From positions 1-11,488 of the forward strand of contig DATCSF010000149.1 of the NCBI GenBank assembly GCA_036568625.1: a stretch of 11,488 bases of DNA. Direction: 5' to 3'. Within the stretch, counting starts at the first letter, position 1. Each line of letters starts with the position of its first letter. Positions 1 through 9,241 of this stretch are shown here, piece by piece. Source of the stretch: 66-474 sp036568625. Its GTDB lineage: Bacteria; Pseudomonadota; Gammaproteobacteria; Xanthomonadales; Rhodanobacteraceae. The position numbers were made by a program, and so were the translations under genes. The notes under the pieces are model-generated. The model was not told the origin of the DNA and ran no database searches. It worked only from the letters and a program-made list of their open reading frames with translations.

Positions 1-229
1 GGTGCACGAGGCCGCGGCGGTCGGCGTTGGCCTCGAACAATGCCAGCAATGTCAACGAACGCCACAGCGGCGTTTCACCCACCCCCGGTTCGAAGATCGC
101 GGCTTCGTCGGGCGTGTCGGCGTCGGCATCCATCAATGTCACCGACAGCGCACCCAGATGTTCCAGCGCGGCTTCGGCGCGCGGTTGCGCGGCGGCATCG
201 ACGGTCAATTGCAGTTCGAGCCAGGGCAT
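1..229 (-). CDS. prmA: Ribosomal protein L11 methyltransferase PrmA, 5' part only
   Basis: PrmA is a cytoplasmic S-adenosylmethionine-dependent enzyme that trimethylates ribosomal protein L11. Only the first 76 residues are here; the gene runs off the left edge, and the family is usually about 290-300 residues. The translation begins MPWLELQLTVDAAAQPRA and goes on through GALSVTLMDADADTP and EPGVGETPLWRSLTLLALFE. This is the N-terminal substrate-recognition domain of PrmA, with the typical P-W-L-E-L start, the G-A-L-S-V-T element and the G-E-T-P-L-W motif. The methyltransferase domain lies outside the window. The ATG complement at 227-229 is chosen because the family starts exactly there; the Shine-Dalgarno is poor. 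It is the gene after accC, with a 178-bp gap that holds a hairpin and a repeat, so expression from the accBC transcript is possible but not certain. The order accB-accC-prmA is common in gammaproteobacteria. Confidence 0.88.
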   Translation of the reverse strand, partial: MPWLELQLTVDAAAQPRAEAALEHLGALSVTLMDADADTPDEAAIFEPGVGETPLWRSLTLLALFEANADRRGLVH

Positions 230-281
230 GGAAATGAAGAGAGGGTGCGAAGATACGGGTAGGCGAAGAGCGTCAAGTCGG

Positions 282-362
282 CGTCATTCCCGGCTGCCCG
301 CGTTGCGAGAGCAGAAAAGGCAATGGGTTCCGGACCGCGGCTCTGCCGCGTCCGGGATGACG
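282..362. repeat. REP-like imperfect palindromic element
   Basis: An outer inverted repeat, CGTCATTCCCGG at 282-293 and CCGGGATGACG at 352-362, matches except for one extra T. Near its right end is a tighter hairpin: arms 330-341 and 345-355, 11 bp with one bulged C, loop TCT. Elements with GTCATTCCCG ends are a widespread class of dispersed intergenic repeats in proteobacteria. I see no second copy here, so calling it dispersed is inference. It lies between accC and prmA, where such elements often sit and may affect transcript stability. Confidence 0.5.
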
Positions 363-390
363 ATGACGCGATGGCAGTCGTGCGCGCTTG

Positions 391-407
391 GGCTCGGGTT
401 CCGAGCC
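391..407 (-). terminator. Hairpin directly after the accC stop codon
   Basis: A perfect 7-bp stem (GGCTCGG / CCGAGCC, loop of 3) begins on the base after the accC TGA. No T-tract follows on the minus strand, so it is not a typical Rho-independent terminator. It could protect the accBC mRNA from 3' degradation or weaken read-through into prmA. The structure is plain; its role is inferred. Confidence 0.4.
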
Positions 408-1783
<1,376 letters not shown>

Positions 1784-1784
<1 letters not shown>

Positions 1785-2260
1785 CAGCCGATCACGAACA
1801 GCGGTTCGTCGAATTCCACCGCCTGGCCGTTCTCGGCCACGATGGCGACCACGGTGCCGGCAATTTCGGCTTCGATCTGGTTGAACATCTTCATGGCCTC
1901 GATCACACCCAGCGGATCGCCGATCTTGACTTGCTGGCCGACCTTGACGAACGGTTCGGCGCCCGGCGAGGCGGCGGCGTAGAAGGTGCCGACCATCGGC
2001 GAACGCACCACGGTGCCCGGCGGCAGGCCGGGTTCGGTTGCCGCTGCCGTTGAAGGGGCAGCGGGCGTCGCGGCCGGAGCCGGTGCAGCCACGGGCGCGG
2101 CCATCATGGGCGCCGGTGCGGCGATCATCTGCGGTGCAACGGTCCCGGCCGTCGGAAAACGCGACAGGCGGACGACTTCCTCGCCTTCCTTGATTTCCAG
2201 CTCCGAAAGATTGGATTCTTCCAGCAGTTCGATCAGTTTTTTGACTTTGCGCAGATCCAT
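1784..2260 (-). CDS. accB: Biotin carboxyl carrier protein of acetyl-CoA carboxylase
   Basis: AccB carries the biotin that shuttles CO2 from AccC to the carboxyltransferase AccA/AccD. The 158-residue protein has the usual three parts: an N-terminal region (MDLRKVKKLIELLEESNLSE) that contacts AccC, an Ala/Pro-rich linker at about residues 46-74, and a C-terminal biotinyl domain from about residue 82. The biotin-acceptor lysine is K124 in EAMKMFNQIEAE. Most homologues have MKMM, so a Phe follows the MKM here; the lysine and flanking methionines are intact. The start at 2260 matches the family start and has a weak AAGGCGAG ribosome site 6 bases upstream. The gene lies 29 bp after aroQ and overlaps accC by one base, giving an aroQ-accB-accC operon. 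In E. coli accB also represses its own operon; nothing here shows this directly. Confidence 0.96.
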
Positions 2261-2289
2261 GACGGTCTCGCCTTGAGGTTTAGGTGAAA

Positions 2290-2733
2290 TCAGTGCGTGG
2301 CCAGCCGCGCGATCGCGGCGTCCAGCGCGTAGCGGTAGCTGTCGGCACCGAATCCGGCCACGATGCCCGCCGCGAGGTCGGAAAAGTACGATTGCCGGCG
2401 GAAGGGTTCGCGCGCGTGCGGATTCGACAGGTGCACCTCGATGAATGGAATCGCGACCGCGGCCAGGGCGTCGCGCAGCGCCACCGAGGTGTGGGTAAAA
2501 GCCGCGGGGTTGACCAGGATGAAGGCGGTCGTGTCCCGCTTGGCGGCCTGCACCCTTTCGACCAGTTCGTGCTCGGCATTCGACTGGTAACAAGTCAGGG
2601 TGTGTCCCGCGGCTTCGGCCTGGCGGATCAGCGCGGCGTCGATGTCCGCCAGCGCGGTGCGGCCGTATACGCCCGGCTCGCGCTCGCCGAGCAGGTTGAG
2701 GTTGGGGCCATGGAGAACCAGGATCTTTGCCAC
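2290..2733 (-). CDS. aroQ: Type II 3-dehydroquinate dehydratase
   Basis: AroQ converts 3-dehydroquinate to 3-dehydroshikimate, the third step of the shikimate pathway to aromatic amino acids, as a cytoplasmic dodecamer. With a GTG start at 2733 it is 147 residues, the usual size. It begins (V/M)AKILVLHGPNLNLLGERE and shows the type II motifs: N11, R18 and the catalytic Tyr in PGVYG (Y23), the Q-S-N-A-E segment, NPAAFTHTS, and EVHLSNPHAREPFR with the active-site His and Arg. QSNAEH replaces the commoner QSNxEG. The start is chosen by family alignment; the GTG has no clear ribosome site. An in-frame ATG at 2784 directly abuts a strong AAGGAG, too close to serve it, so the N-terminus may be longer by 17 residues. 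It is the first gene of aroQ-accB-accC. Confidence 0.93.
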   Translation of the reverse strand: MAKILVLHGPNLNLLGEREPGVYGRTALADIDAALIRQAEAAGHTLTCYQSNAEHELVERVQAAKRDTTAFILVNPAAFTHTSVALRDALAAVAIPFIEVHLSNPHAREPFRRQSYFSDLAAGIVAGFGADSYRYALDAAIARLATH

Positions 2734-2965
2734 GCGGGGGCGGTGGTGCAGCCTGACGGGGAGCCGCGAAGTCTGAACCGTCATCTCCTTTTTGTCCAGC
2801 GTTGCGCGGTGGATCGCTGGAGTTTGGCGAAGTTGCACGCATGTTTACCGCGTTCATCAGGGTCGCGGCGGGCGTTCAAGCGCGCGTAAGGCACGATGGC
2901 CCTCGATTAACAAGCACCAGAACGGCCATTCAGGTCCGACTTTTCACAAAGCTGCTTCGAACCGG

Positions 2966-2983
2966 ACAGGATAGTGGTCCTGT
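2966..2983 (-). terminator. Small hairpin after the tlpA-like gene
   Basis: A perfect 6-bp inverted repeat, ACAGGA / TCCTGT with a 6-base loop, starts 8 bases past the stop codon of the thioredoxin gene. There is no T-tract, so a Rho-independent terminator is doubtful. On the same strand, TTGAAA (complement at 2989-2994) and TATCCT (complement at 2968-2973), 15 bp apart, could be a weak sigma-70 promoter for aroQ-accBC overlapping this hairpin. The rest of 2734-2990 shows no better promoter that I can support. Role uncertain. Confidence 0.3.
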
Positions 2984-2990
2984 GGCGTTT

Positions 2991-3548
2991 TCAAGGTTTG
3001 GCCTCCGCTAGCCAAGCCTCGATCGTGGCCGGATCGAGCGGCCCCAGTTTGGTTTCCAGAATGTGGCCGTCGCGCCCGATCAGCACGCTGTAGGGCAGCA
3101 GCCCGGCGGTGTCGCCGAATGCCGTGGTCGGTACCGGATCGGCATCGATGCCGATCAAGATAGGATAGTCGACCGCCACGCGTTGCATGAACCTCGAGGC
3201 AGATTGCGGCTGCTCCATGGCGATGCCTACCACCTGTACGCCGTCTGCGGCGCGCTCGCGCTGGACTTTCGCCAGCAGCGGCATTTCGTGCAGGCACGGC
3301 ACGCACCAGCTTGCCCAGAAATTCAGCAGAACGATCTTGCCGCGCCATTTCGCCAGGGCGGTGGTGTTGCCATCGACGTCGGGCAGCGCGTAGCCGCCGA
3401 CCGGATCGCCGACCGCGAAAGTCCTGACGCCAGCCGGGGCAGGCGGTTGGTCCGGCATCCGGTTCATCCAGCGGTTCTGCAGCCACCAGCCGCCGGTGGC
3501 GGCAAGGCAGGCGAGCACCAGGATCAGGATCGTGCGGCGATCCATCAT
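2991..3548 (-). CDS. Membrane-anchored TlpA/ResA-type thioredoxin
   Basis: A 185-residue periplasm-facing thioredoxin. Residues 6-24 form one hydrophobic N-terminal anchor (ILILVLACLAATGGWWL), followed by a Pro-rich linker (33-40) and a TlpA-like domain. The redox motif is W-C-V-P-C (C82, C85) within NFWASWCVPCLHEMPLL, and the fold's cis-proline is probably P152 in GLLPYSVLIGRDG. TlpA/ResA/DsbE proteins pass electrons from DsbD or CcdA to apocytochrome c or other oxidised periplasmic proteins. Its start overlaps the dsbD stop (ATGA, 3545-3548), so the two are translated together and DsbD is very likely its reductant; that link is inferred from position. A second ATG follows immediately (3545). 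No cytochrome c maturation genes are present, so I avoid the name dsbE/ccmG; a general reductase or copper-site maturation partner is as likely. Confidence 0.88.
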   Translation of the reverse strand: MMDRRTILILVLACLAATGGWWLQNRWMNRMPDQPPAPAGVRTFAVGDPVGGYALPDVDGNTTALAKWRGKIVLLNFWASWCVPCLHEMPLLAKVQRERAADGVQVVGIAMEQPQSASRFMQRVAVDYPILIGIDADPVPTTAFGDTAGLLPYSVLIGRDGHILETKLGPLDPATIEAWLAEAKP

Positions 3549-5377
3549 CGCGCGGCCGGCTCCATGTCGGCATGGACCAGCGCATTGCGGACCAGCGATG
3601 CGGTCAGCACGGTCGGCAACGCGTGGCCCCCGCCGCCGCCGCGCGGATACACCACGTACAGCGGCACGCCCGGCGAGTGGAAGGATTTGAGGTACGCGCC
3701 GATTTCGGGGTCGACGTCGGTCCAGTCGCCCTTCATGTAGACGGCGCCCGTTTTCGCAAGCAGGTTGCGAAAGCCCTGCGTATTCAGCACCGCGTATTCG
3801 TTGGCCTTGCAGGTGACGCACCAGTCGGCCGTGATGTCCACGAACACCGGCGTGCCGGCGTCGCGCAACGATTGCAGTTTCGCGGGACTGAAAGCGACGA
3901 CGCCTGGGTCCATCGCCGTTGTGCGGGTGGGCGGTGCGACGCGCGCGACGGTGTACAGCGTGGCCGCGGCGGCCAGTGTCAGCATGATCGTGAAGACATG
4001 GCCGAGCCTGCGTTCCTGCCGACCGCGGCCGTGCCACCACAGCGCCGCCGCCAACAGCACCATCGCGATCAGCACCAGCGCCACCGCGTCGGCGCCGCGT
4101 TGGTGGGCCAGTACCCAGACCAGCCACACCACCGACAGATACATCGGGAACGCAAGGATCTGCTTCAGCGTTTCCATCCAGCGGCCGGGTTTTGGCAGCA
4201 AGCGAGCCAGCGCGGGCACCAGGCCGATCAAGGTCAGCGGAAGCGCCAGGCCTACGCCCAGGGCCAGCATCACCAGCATTGCGTGCAACGCCGGTGCAAC
4301 GAACGCATACGCCAGCGCGGCGCCCATGAACGGTGCGGTACACGGAGTTGCGACCACCACCGCCAGCACACCGGTGAAGAAGTGCCCGGCCGCGCCTCCG
4401 CGGCGGGTCAGGGTCTGGCCGACGTTGCCGAGGCCGCTGCCGAACTGCACTACACCCGACATCGACAAGCCCACCACGAACAACGCACACGCCAGTACCG
4501 CCACGATCCACGGTTGCTGCAATTGGGTGCCCCAGCCGATCGCGTGGCCGGCGCTGCGCAGGCCCAAGATCGCCAGCCCGATGGCGAGGAAAGTCGCGAT
4601 CACCCCCGCGGCGTAGGCCAGTGCGTGGGCGCGTGCACGCTGGCGCGATTCGCCGCTCTCCAGCACGCCCACCGCCTTGATCGCGAGCACCGGCAATACA
4701 CAGGGCATCAGGTTGAGGATCAAGCCGCCTGCAAGGGCCAGCGCCAATGCGAACGCAAGGCCGGTGCCGATCGGGCCGGCGGCTTGCGCGAAGGGGGCCG
4801 TGGCGGAGGCTTGCGCACTGGGCGCCGTCAATGACCTCGTGATCGGATGGCGAGGCGCGCCGCCCTCGATGGCGTGGCCGCCGCCGGTCGCTCCGAGCGG
4901 GCCACCGCCAGAGGCCGGCAGCGTGAAGGTTTCCGTGTTGGGGGGATAGCAAATCTTCGGCTCGATCTCGTGGCAGCCCTGATAGCTCACTTCAACCTTG
5001 ACGGCGGCCGGGGCCGTGCCGGCCATCGTGTAAGGCAGCGAGCCGTCGACCGCGTCGTGGTAAATCTCCACGTCGCCGAGGTACGGATCGTGTTCCTGCT
5101 TGCCGGGCGGCAGGGCGAGCGCGCCGGCGGTGATGCCGGGTGTCAGGATCTTCGCGTGGATGCGGCCGCGATAAAGGTAATAGTGCGGCGCGATATCGAA
5201 ATGCAGTGCGAGGGCGCCTGGCTTGCTGATGGTCGGCTTCAGCGCGAACGCCTGCGTGACCGGCAGCAGGCCGTCGCCGGGACTTGTGCTCTGGGCGTAT
5301 GCGCCTGTTGCGGCGAGCAACAGCGCCGCCAGCAGGAACAAGCGCGAGAATGGTTTTCGGGAAGCTGACATCTTCAT
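3545..5377 (-). CDS. dsbD: Thiol:disulfide interchange protein DsbD
   Basis: DsbD carries electrons from cytoplasmic thioredoxin across the inner membrane to periplasmic acceptors such as DsbC, DsbG and TlpA-like proteins. The 610-residue product (E. coli 565) has all parts. A signal peptide (LFLLAALLLAATGAYA, cut near A28). An N-terminal domain with YQGCHEIEPKICYPP (C135, C143). A Gly/Ala-rich linker (156-205), longer than in E. coli. A multi-helix membrane domain with the paired cysteines C226 (NLMPCVLPVLAIK) and C346 (VVATPCTAPFMGAALAYAF). A C-terminal thioredoxin domain with C520-V-T-C523 in ITADWCVTCKANE. All six cysteines are present. The ATG at 5377 gives a clean signal peptide; 5371 is an alternative and neither has a good ribosome site. 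It is coupled to the TlpA-like gene by a 4-base overlap. Confidence 0.95.
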   Translation of the reverse strand: MKMSASRKPFSRLFLLAALLLAATGAYAQSTSPGDGLLPVTQAFALKPTISKPGALALHFDIAPHYYLYRGRIHAKILTPGITAGALALPPGKQEHDPYLGDVEIYHDAVDGSLPYTMAGTAPAAVKVEVSYQGCHEIEPKICYPPNTETFTLPASGGGPLGATGGGHAIEGGAPRHPITRSLTAPSAQASATAPFAQAAGPIGTGLAFALALALAGGLILNLMPCVLPVLAIKAVGVLESGESRQRARAHALAYAAGVIATFLAIGLAILGLRSAGHAIGWGTQLQQPWIVAVLACALFVVGLSMSGVVQFGSGLGNVGQTLTRRGGAAGHFFTGVLAVVVATPCTAPFMGAALAYAFVAPALHAMLVMLALGVGLALPLTLIGLVPALARLLPKPGRWMETLKQILAFPMYLSVVWLVWVLAHQRGADAVALVLIAMVLLAAALWWHGRGRQERRLGHVFTIMLTLAAAATLYTVARVAPPTRTTAMDPGVVAFSPAKLQSLRDAGTPVFVDITADWCVTCKANEYAVLNTQGFRNLLAKTGAVYMKGDWTDVDPEIGAYLKSFHSPGVPLYVVYPRGGGGGHALPTVLTASLVRNALVHADMEPAAR

Positions 5378-5395
5378 GACTGCAAGAAAGACCGG

Positions 5396-5438
5396 CGCCT
5401 GCCACCATCGATTTCCGGGATCCTTATTTCGGCAGGCG
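5396..5438 (-). promoter_or_regulatory. Inverted repeat just upstream of dsbD
   Basis: CGCCTGCC (5396-5403) and GGCAGGCG (5431-5438) form a perfect 8-bp inverted repeat with a 27-bp spacer, ending 18 bases before the dsbD ATG. It could be a leader stem that hides the start region, or a two-half-site operator. No clear sigma-70 promoter is visible next to it. The repeat is certain, the role is a guess. Confidence 0.3.
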
Positions 5439-5476
5439 ACCTGGCGGTTGCGCGTGAACGCGAACGGTGGGTTGAG

Positions 5477-5497
5477 CTGCATCGCGCAGCGATGCAG
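5477..5497. repeat. Perfect short hairpin in the dsbD upstream region
   Basis: CTGCATCGC / GCGATGCAG is a perfect 9-bp stem with loop GCA, and it can be extended by three pairs past a bulge. A second, overlapping hairpin GGCTC-GAAC-GAGCC follows at 5497-5510. The 309-bp stretch 5378-5686 between dsbD and the next gene holds these, the repeat near dsbD and the hairpin at 5635-5660, but no gene I can support. The dsbD frame stays open through most of it without family-like sequence. Confidence 0.4.
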
Positions 5498-5634
5498 GCT
5501 CGAACGAGCCCGTGAAGCCTCAAGGATTGTCGCAGGCACAGCGCGAAGTCGCCAGCCGGCGCGCCAGCTGGCGGGTACATTCGGCTCAGCGCTCGATACC
5601 GGACCCGGCACCTTGGACACCGGTGCCTTGGCTG

Positions 5635-5660
5635 CGGGCGGCGCGCCACGGTGCCGCCCG
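5635..5660 (-). terminator. GC-rich hairpin after the unknown secreted protein
   Basis: CGGGCGGC (5635-5642) and GCCGCCCG (5653-5660) form a perfect 8-bp stem with a 10-base loop, 26 bases past the stop at 5687. The palindrome CCGGAAATTCCGG overlaps its edge (5658-5670). No T-tract follows, so if it terminates it does so weakly. It lies where the transcript of the unknown gene would end before dsbD. Confidence 0.35.
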
Positions 5661-5686
5661 GAAATTCCGGTATATCGGCGGTTTCG

Positions 5687-6256
5687 TTATTTCACCGGCA
5701 CCATCAGGTGCTGGTAGGGCGTGCCGGCCCACATGATGTACGGCATTTTCGTGTTCGGATCGGCGCTCTTCGGATACTGATCGTAGAAGGCCGCATCCGC
5801 CCCGACGACCATTACGTGTGCGCCGGTCTTGACCCAGTGGTTACCGGAGCTCGGCTTGGTTGCATAGGGATCCGTGTTGCTGGCGTCGGTGCCGCCCTGC
5901 AGCATGTACATGAAGCCCACCTTTCCGGCCGGCGGCGGCGCGTGCCCGACCCAGGCGCGCGCCCACGCCAAGGCGTTGGCATCCATGCACATCGGGTCCG
6001 GACCGGGGGTGGACGGAGAATCGGGCATGCAGGTAAAGCCGTTATGGCCTTGCCGCACCGTGCGCATCTTGCCGCCGGCCTCCATCGCCACAATGGTGGC
6101 ATCCTTCGCGACCTCTGCGGGCGCAGCGCGCTCGGCGCTGGCGATCAATTGCGCGTCGGTTGGCGCGTTCTCCTTGGTTGCTGCCGGGAGTGCGACGGCG
6201 GCCAGCAATGCAAGTGCGAATGAGGAACGACGCCCGAACAACATGGTGCTGTTCAT
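5687..6256 (-). CDS. Secreted protein of unknown function with two cysteines
   Basis: I recognise this only as a conserved hypothetical type and give no function. The 189-residue product has a signal peptide (MNSTMLFGRRSSFALALLAA, twin Arg at 9-10 but no full twin-arginine motif), with cleavage likely near residues 22-26. The mature part would be periplasmic or secreted. It has no membrane helix and no lipobox Cys. Its only cysteines are C76 (NGFTCMPDSPSTPGP) and C90 (DPMCMDANALAWA), 14 apart in a Pro/Asp-rich loop and well placed for a disulfide. The C-terminal half is rich in aromatics and Met (GFMYMLQGGTDASNTDP, MPYIMWAGTPYQHLMVP). The start at 6256 is firm: CTGGAGG lies 5 bases upstream. 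It lies between cutA and dsbD, which are neighbours in E. coli, so it looks like a local insertion; being next to dsbD does not prove a link. Confidence 0.82.
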   Translation of the reverse strand: MNSTMLFGRRSSFALALLAAVALPAATKENAPTDAQLIASAERAAPAEVAKDATIVAMEAGGKMRTVRQGHNGFTCMPDSPSTPGPDPMCMDANALAWARAWVGHAPPPAGKVGFMYMLQGGTDASNTDPYATKPSSGNHWVKTGAHVMVVGADAAFYDQYPKSADPNTKMPYIMWAGTPYQHLMVPVK

Positions 6257-6475
6257 ACGAACCTCCAGGAAGGGTGGCCCCCCTGTCTGTCCGCGGCTGG
6301 CGCCGCCGCCTGCACCGCTGGCAGACTGCCTATGCTACTCCGAATACCCGGGTCGGGCTGCCGCGCGCCGGGCCGTCGATTTCTCTTGTGGTGCCGTTCT
6401 GCAAAGCTCCATGAGGAAGCCGACCGTGAGTCCGGGGGCGCGTCCGGTTCACGGCGGCGTGTGCGAGACGCCACC

Positions 6476-6796
6476 CTAACGCGTGGTTGCGGCTGCGATC
6501 CAGTCGAGGTATGCCGCGTGGCCGTCGACGACTTCGATGGCGACCAGCTCGGGTACTTCGTAGGGATGCAGTTCGACCAATCGCGCGCGGAGCGCATCGA
6601 AACATTCCCGGGTGGTCTTGATCAGCAACAACACCTCGGTGTCTTCGTGAATCCGGCCCTTCCAGCGATAGGTCGAAGCGATGCCGGCCACGCGATTCGC
6701 GCAGGCCGCCAGGCGTTCCTCGACCAGCGTGTGGGCGATCCGGGCCGCCGATTCGGCGTCGGGGCAGGTGGAAAGGCAAAGGAACGGCGTGGCCAT
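6476..6796 (-). CDS. cutA: Divalent-cation tolerance protein CutA (CutA1 family)
   Basis: CutA1 is a small, very stable trimer with a ferredoxin-like fold and structural similarity to PII proteins. It was named for copper tolerance in E. coli, but its real role is unsettled. The 106-residue product matches the family over its full length: LCLSTCPDAESAARIAHTLV, the EERLAACANRV signature (27-36), STYRWKGRIHEDTEVLLLIKTT (41-62), LHPYEVPELVAIEV (76-89) and a terminal YLDWI. E. coli CutA1 is about 112 residues. The frame stays open upstream to 6961, but the family start is MATPFLCLST at 6796. This start has no Shine-Dalgarno; a -10-like GATTAT lies 8 bases before it, so a leaderless or very short-leader transcript is possible. 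The start region is duplicated upstream. It is divergent from groES. Confidence 0.93.
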   Translation of the reverse strand: MATPFLCLSTCPDAESAARIAHTLVEERLAACANRVAGIASTYRWKGRIHEDTEVLLLIKTTRECFDALRARLVELHPYEVPELVAIEVVDGHAAYLDWIAAATTR

Positions 6797-6884
6797 GGGT
6801 CGCGATAATCGGCTATGGGCGGCTGCTGTGCGCGCCGGGCGGCATCTCAAAGGAACGGCGTGGCCATGGGGTCGCGATAATCGG
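6777..6884. repeat. Direct duplication of the cutA start region
   Basis: Copy 1 (6777-6812) and copy 2 (6848-6884) are identical over 36 bases except for one extra G in copy 2 (CATGGGG against CATGGG). They are 35 bp apart. Each holds, on the minus strand, the GATTAT -10-like box, the cutA ATG and the first six codons. The downstream copy is the real cutA start; the upstream one is cut short. The pattern indicates a local duplication. Confidence 0.9.
6847..6867 (-). other. Six-codon upstream ORF made by the cutA duplication
   Basis: The upstream copy of the repeat reads MATPFL then TGA (start 6865-6867, stop 6847-6849). The first six residues equal the CutA N-terminus. It lies 71 bases before the cutA ATG, out of frame with it. 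If transcription starts upstream of it (a TACAAT box, complement at 6902-6907, is a candidate -10), ribosomes could initiate here and affect cutA expression. It may equally be inert debris; there is no ribosome site. The ORF is directly visible, its use is not. Confidence 0.35.
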
Positions 6885-7013
6885 TCCCTCACAAGGCCTG
6901 GATTGTAGAAGCGGAAAGCGCTTGCTGCTTTTTCTGCCCGTGACCGCCACGTCCCACCCATTCCGCCGTGCGCAAAAGAAAGGAGACGGCGCTACGCGCC
7001 GGCGCGCGCCCAC

Positions 7014-7041
7014 TTGAAACCGGCGATTCCGGACCTACAAT
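7014..7041 (+). promoter_or_regulatory. groES-groEL promoter
   Basis: TTGAAA (7014-7019) and TACAAT (7036-7041), 16 bp apart, are close to the sigma-70 consensus. CTTGAAA (7013-7019) is also the -35 sequence of sigma-32 heat-shock promoters, but a CCCCAT -10 element is not clear. Transcription would start near 7048, inside the CIRCE operator. The rest of the 311-bp cutA-groES gap holds only the cutA duplication and possible cutA promoter boxes. Confidence 0.75.
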
Positions 7042-7067
7042 TGGCACTCGACGTTGTTGAGTGCTAA
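7041..7067. promoter_or_regulatory. CIRCE operator (HrcA binding site)
   Basis: TTGGCACTC (7041-7049), nine bases, then GAGTGCTAA (7059-7067). This is the CIRCE inverted repeat TTAGCACTC-N9-GAGTGCTAA with one mismatch in the left arm. HrcA binds CIRCE and represses groESL; GroEL in turn helps HrcA fold, closing a feedback loop. The site overlaps the predicted transcription start and the last base of the -10 box, as a repressor site should. Confidence 0.93.
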
Positions 7068-7107
7068 CAACGCATCCCCTTTCATCCCCAACGCAGCTGG
7101 AGTCGTT

Positions 7108-7398
7108 ATGAAGCTTCGTCCGTTGCATGACCGCGTCATCATCAAGCGCCTCGAGGCGGAAACCAAGTCCGCCGGCGGCATCGTCATCCCCGACACCGCG
7201 ACCGAAAAGCCGATCAAGGGCCAAGTGGTTGCCGTGGGCACCGGCAAGATCCAGGAAGACGGCAAGGTCCGCCCGATGGCGGTCAAGGCCGGCGACAAGG
7301 TGCTGTTCGGCAAGTATTCCGGCACCGAAGTCAAGGTCGAAGGCGAGGAACTGCTCGTCATGCGTGAAGAAGATCTGATGGCAATCATCGAGGGATAA
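7108..7398 (+). CDS. groES: Co-chaperonin GroES (Hsp10)
   Basis: GroES is the seven-subunit lid of the GroEL folding chamber in the cytoplasm. The 96-residue product is full length and matches throughout: MKLRPLHDRVIIKRLEAE, the mobile loop TKSAGGIVIPDTATEKP (19-35) with the hydrophobic I-V-I tripeptide that docks on GroEL, GKVRPMAVKAGDKVLFGKYSGTEVK, and the end LLVMREEDLMAIIEG. The start at 7108 has CTGGAG 5 bases upstream. The leader begins in the CIRCE operator, so the gene should be HrcA-repressed and heat-induced. groEL follows 182 bp later, a longer gap than the few tens of bases in E. coli. Confidence 0.98.
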   Translation: MKLRPLHDRVIIKRLEAETKSAGGIVIPDTATEKPIKGQVVAVGTGKIQEDGKVRPMAVKAGDKVLFGKYSGTEVKVEGEELLVMREEDLMAIIEG

Positions 7399-7465
7399 GC
7401 GTCGCGGAGCCCGCTCAAGCATCGTTGCTGCGCCGGATTCGTTCGCCCTGATTGATGTGTCCTCA

Positions 7466-7497
7466 TTGACTTCAGTCAACTCCGGTTCGCTCACCGG
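7466..7497 (+). other. Hairpins in the groES-groEL gap
   Basis: Two adjacent short stems lie in the 182-bp gap: TTGAC-TTCA-GTCAA (7466-7479) and CCGGT-6-ACCGG (7482-7497). There is no T-tract and no clear second promoter. They could mark an RNA-processing or stability element that separates groES and groEL mRNA levels; this is inference from position only. Confidence 0.3.
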
Positions 7498-7580
7498 CGC
7501 GCGCCTAGGCTGAGCTTCCCCGCTCGCTTCCCCCATTCGCCCAGTCGAGCACTCAGAAATCCATTTGAAGAGATAAAACC

Positions 7581-9236
<1,656 letters not shown>

Positions 9237-9241
9237 TGTCT

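Noticed and set aside
2991..4952. 653-codon frame that could suggest a larger fusion protein ending in the thioredoxin
   Set aside because: Its first part is an out-of-frame shadow of dsbD; only the last 185 codons are protein-like and they have their own overlapping ATG.
5378..5620. N-terminal extension of dsbD by 81 residues
   Set aside because: The added residues would place the signal peptide internally and look like translated intergenic DNA with hairpins; ATG 5377 gives a normal signal peptide.
6797..6961. N-terminal extension of cutA by 55 residues
   Set aside because: CutA proteins start at MATPFLCLST; the extension is Arg/Pro-rich and is partly produced by the frame-shifted duplicate of the start region.
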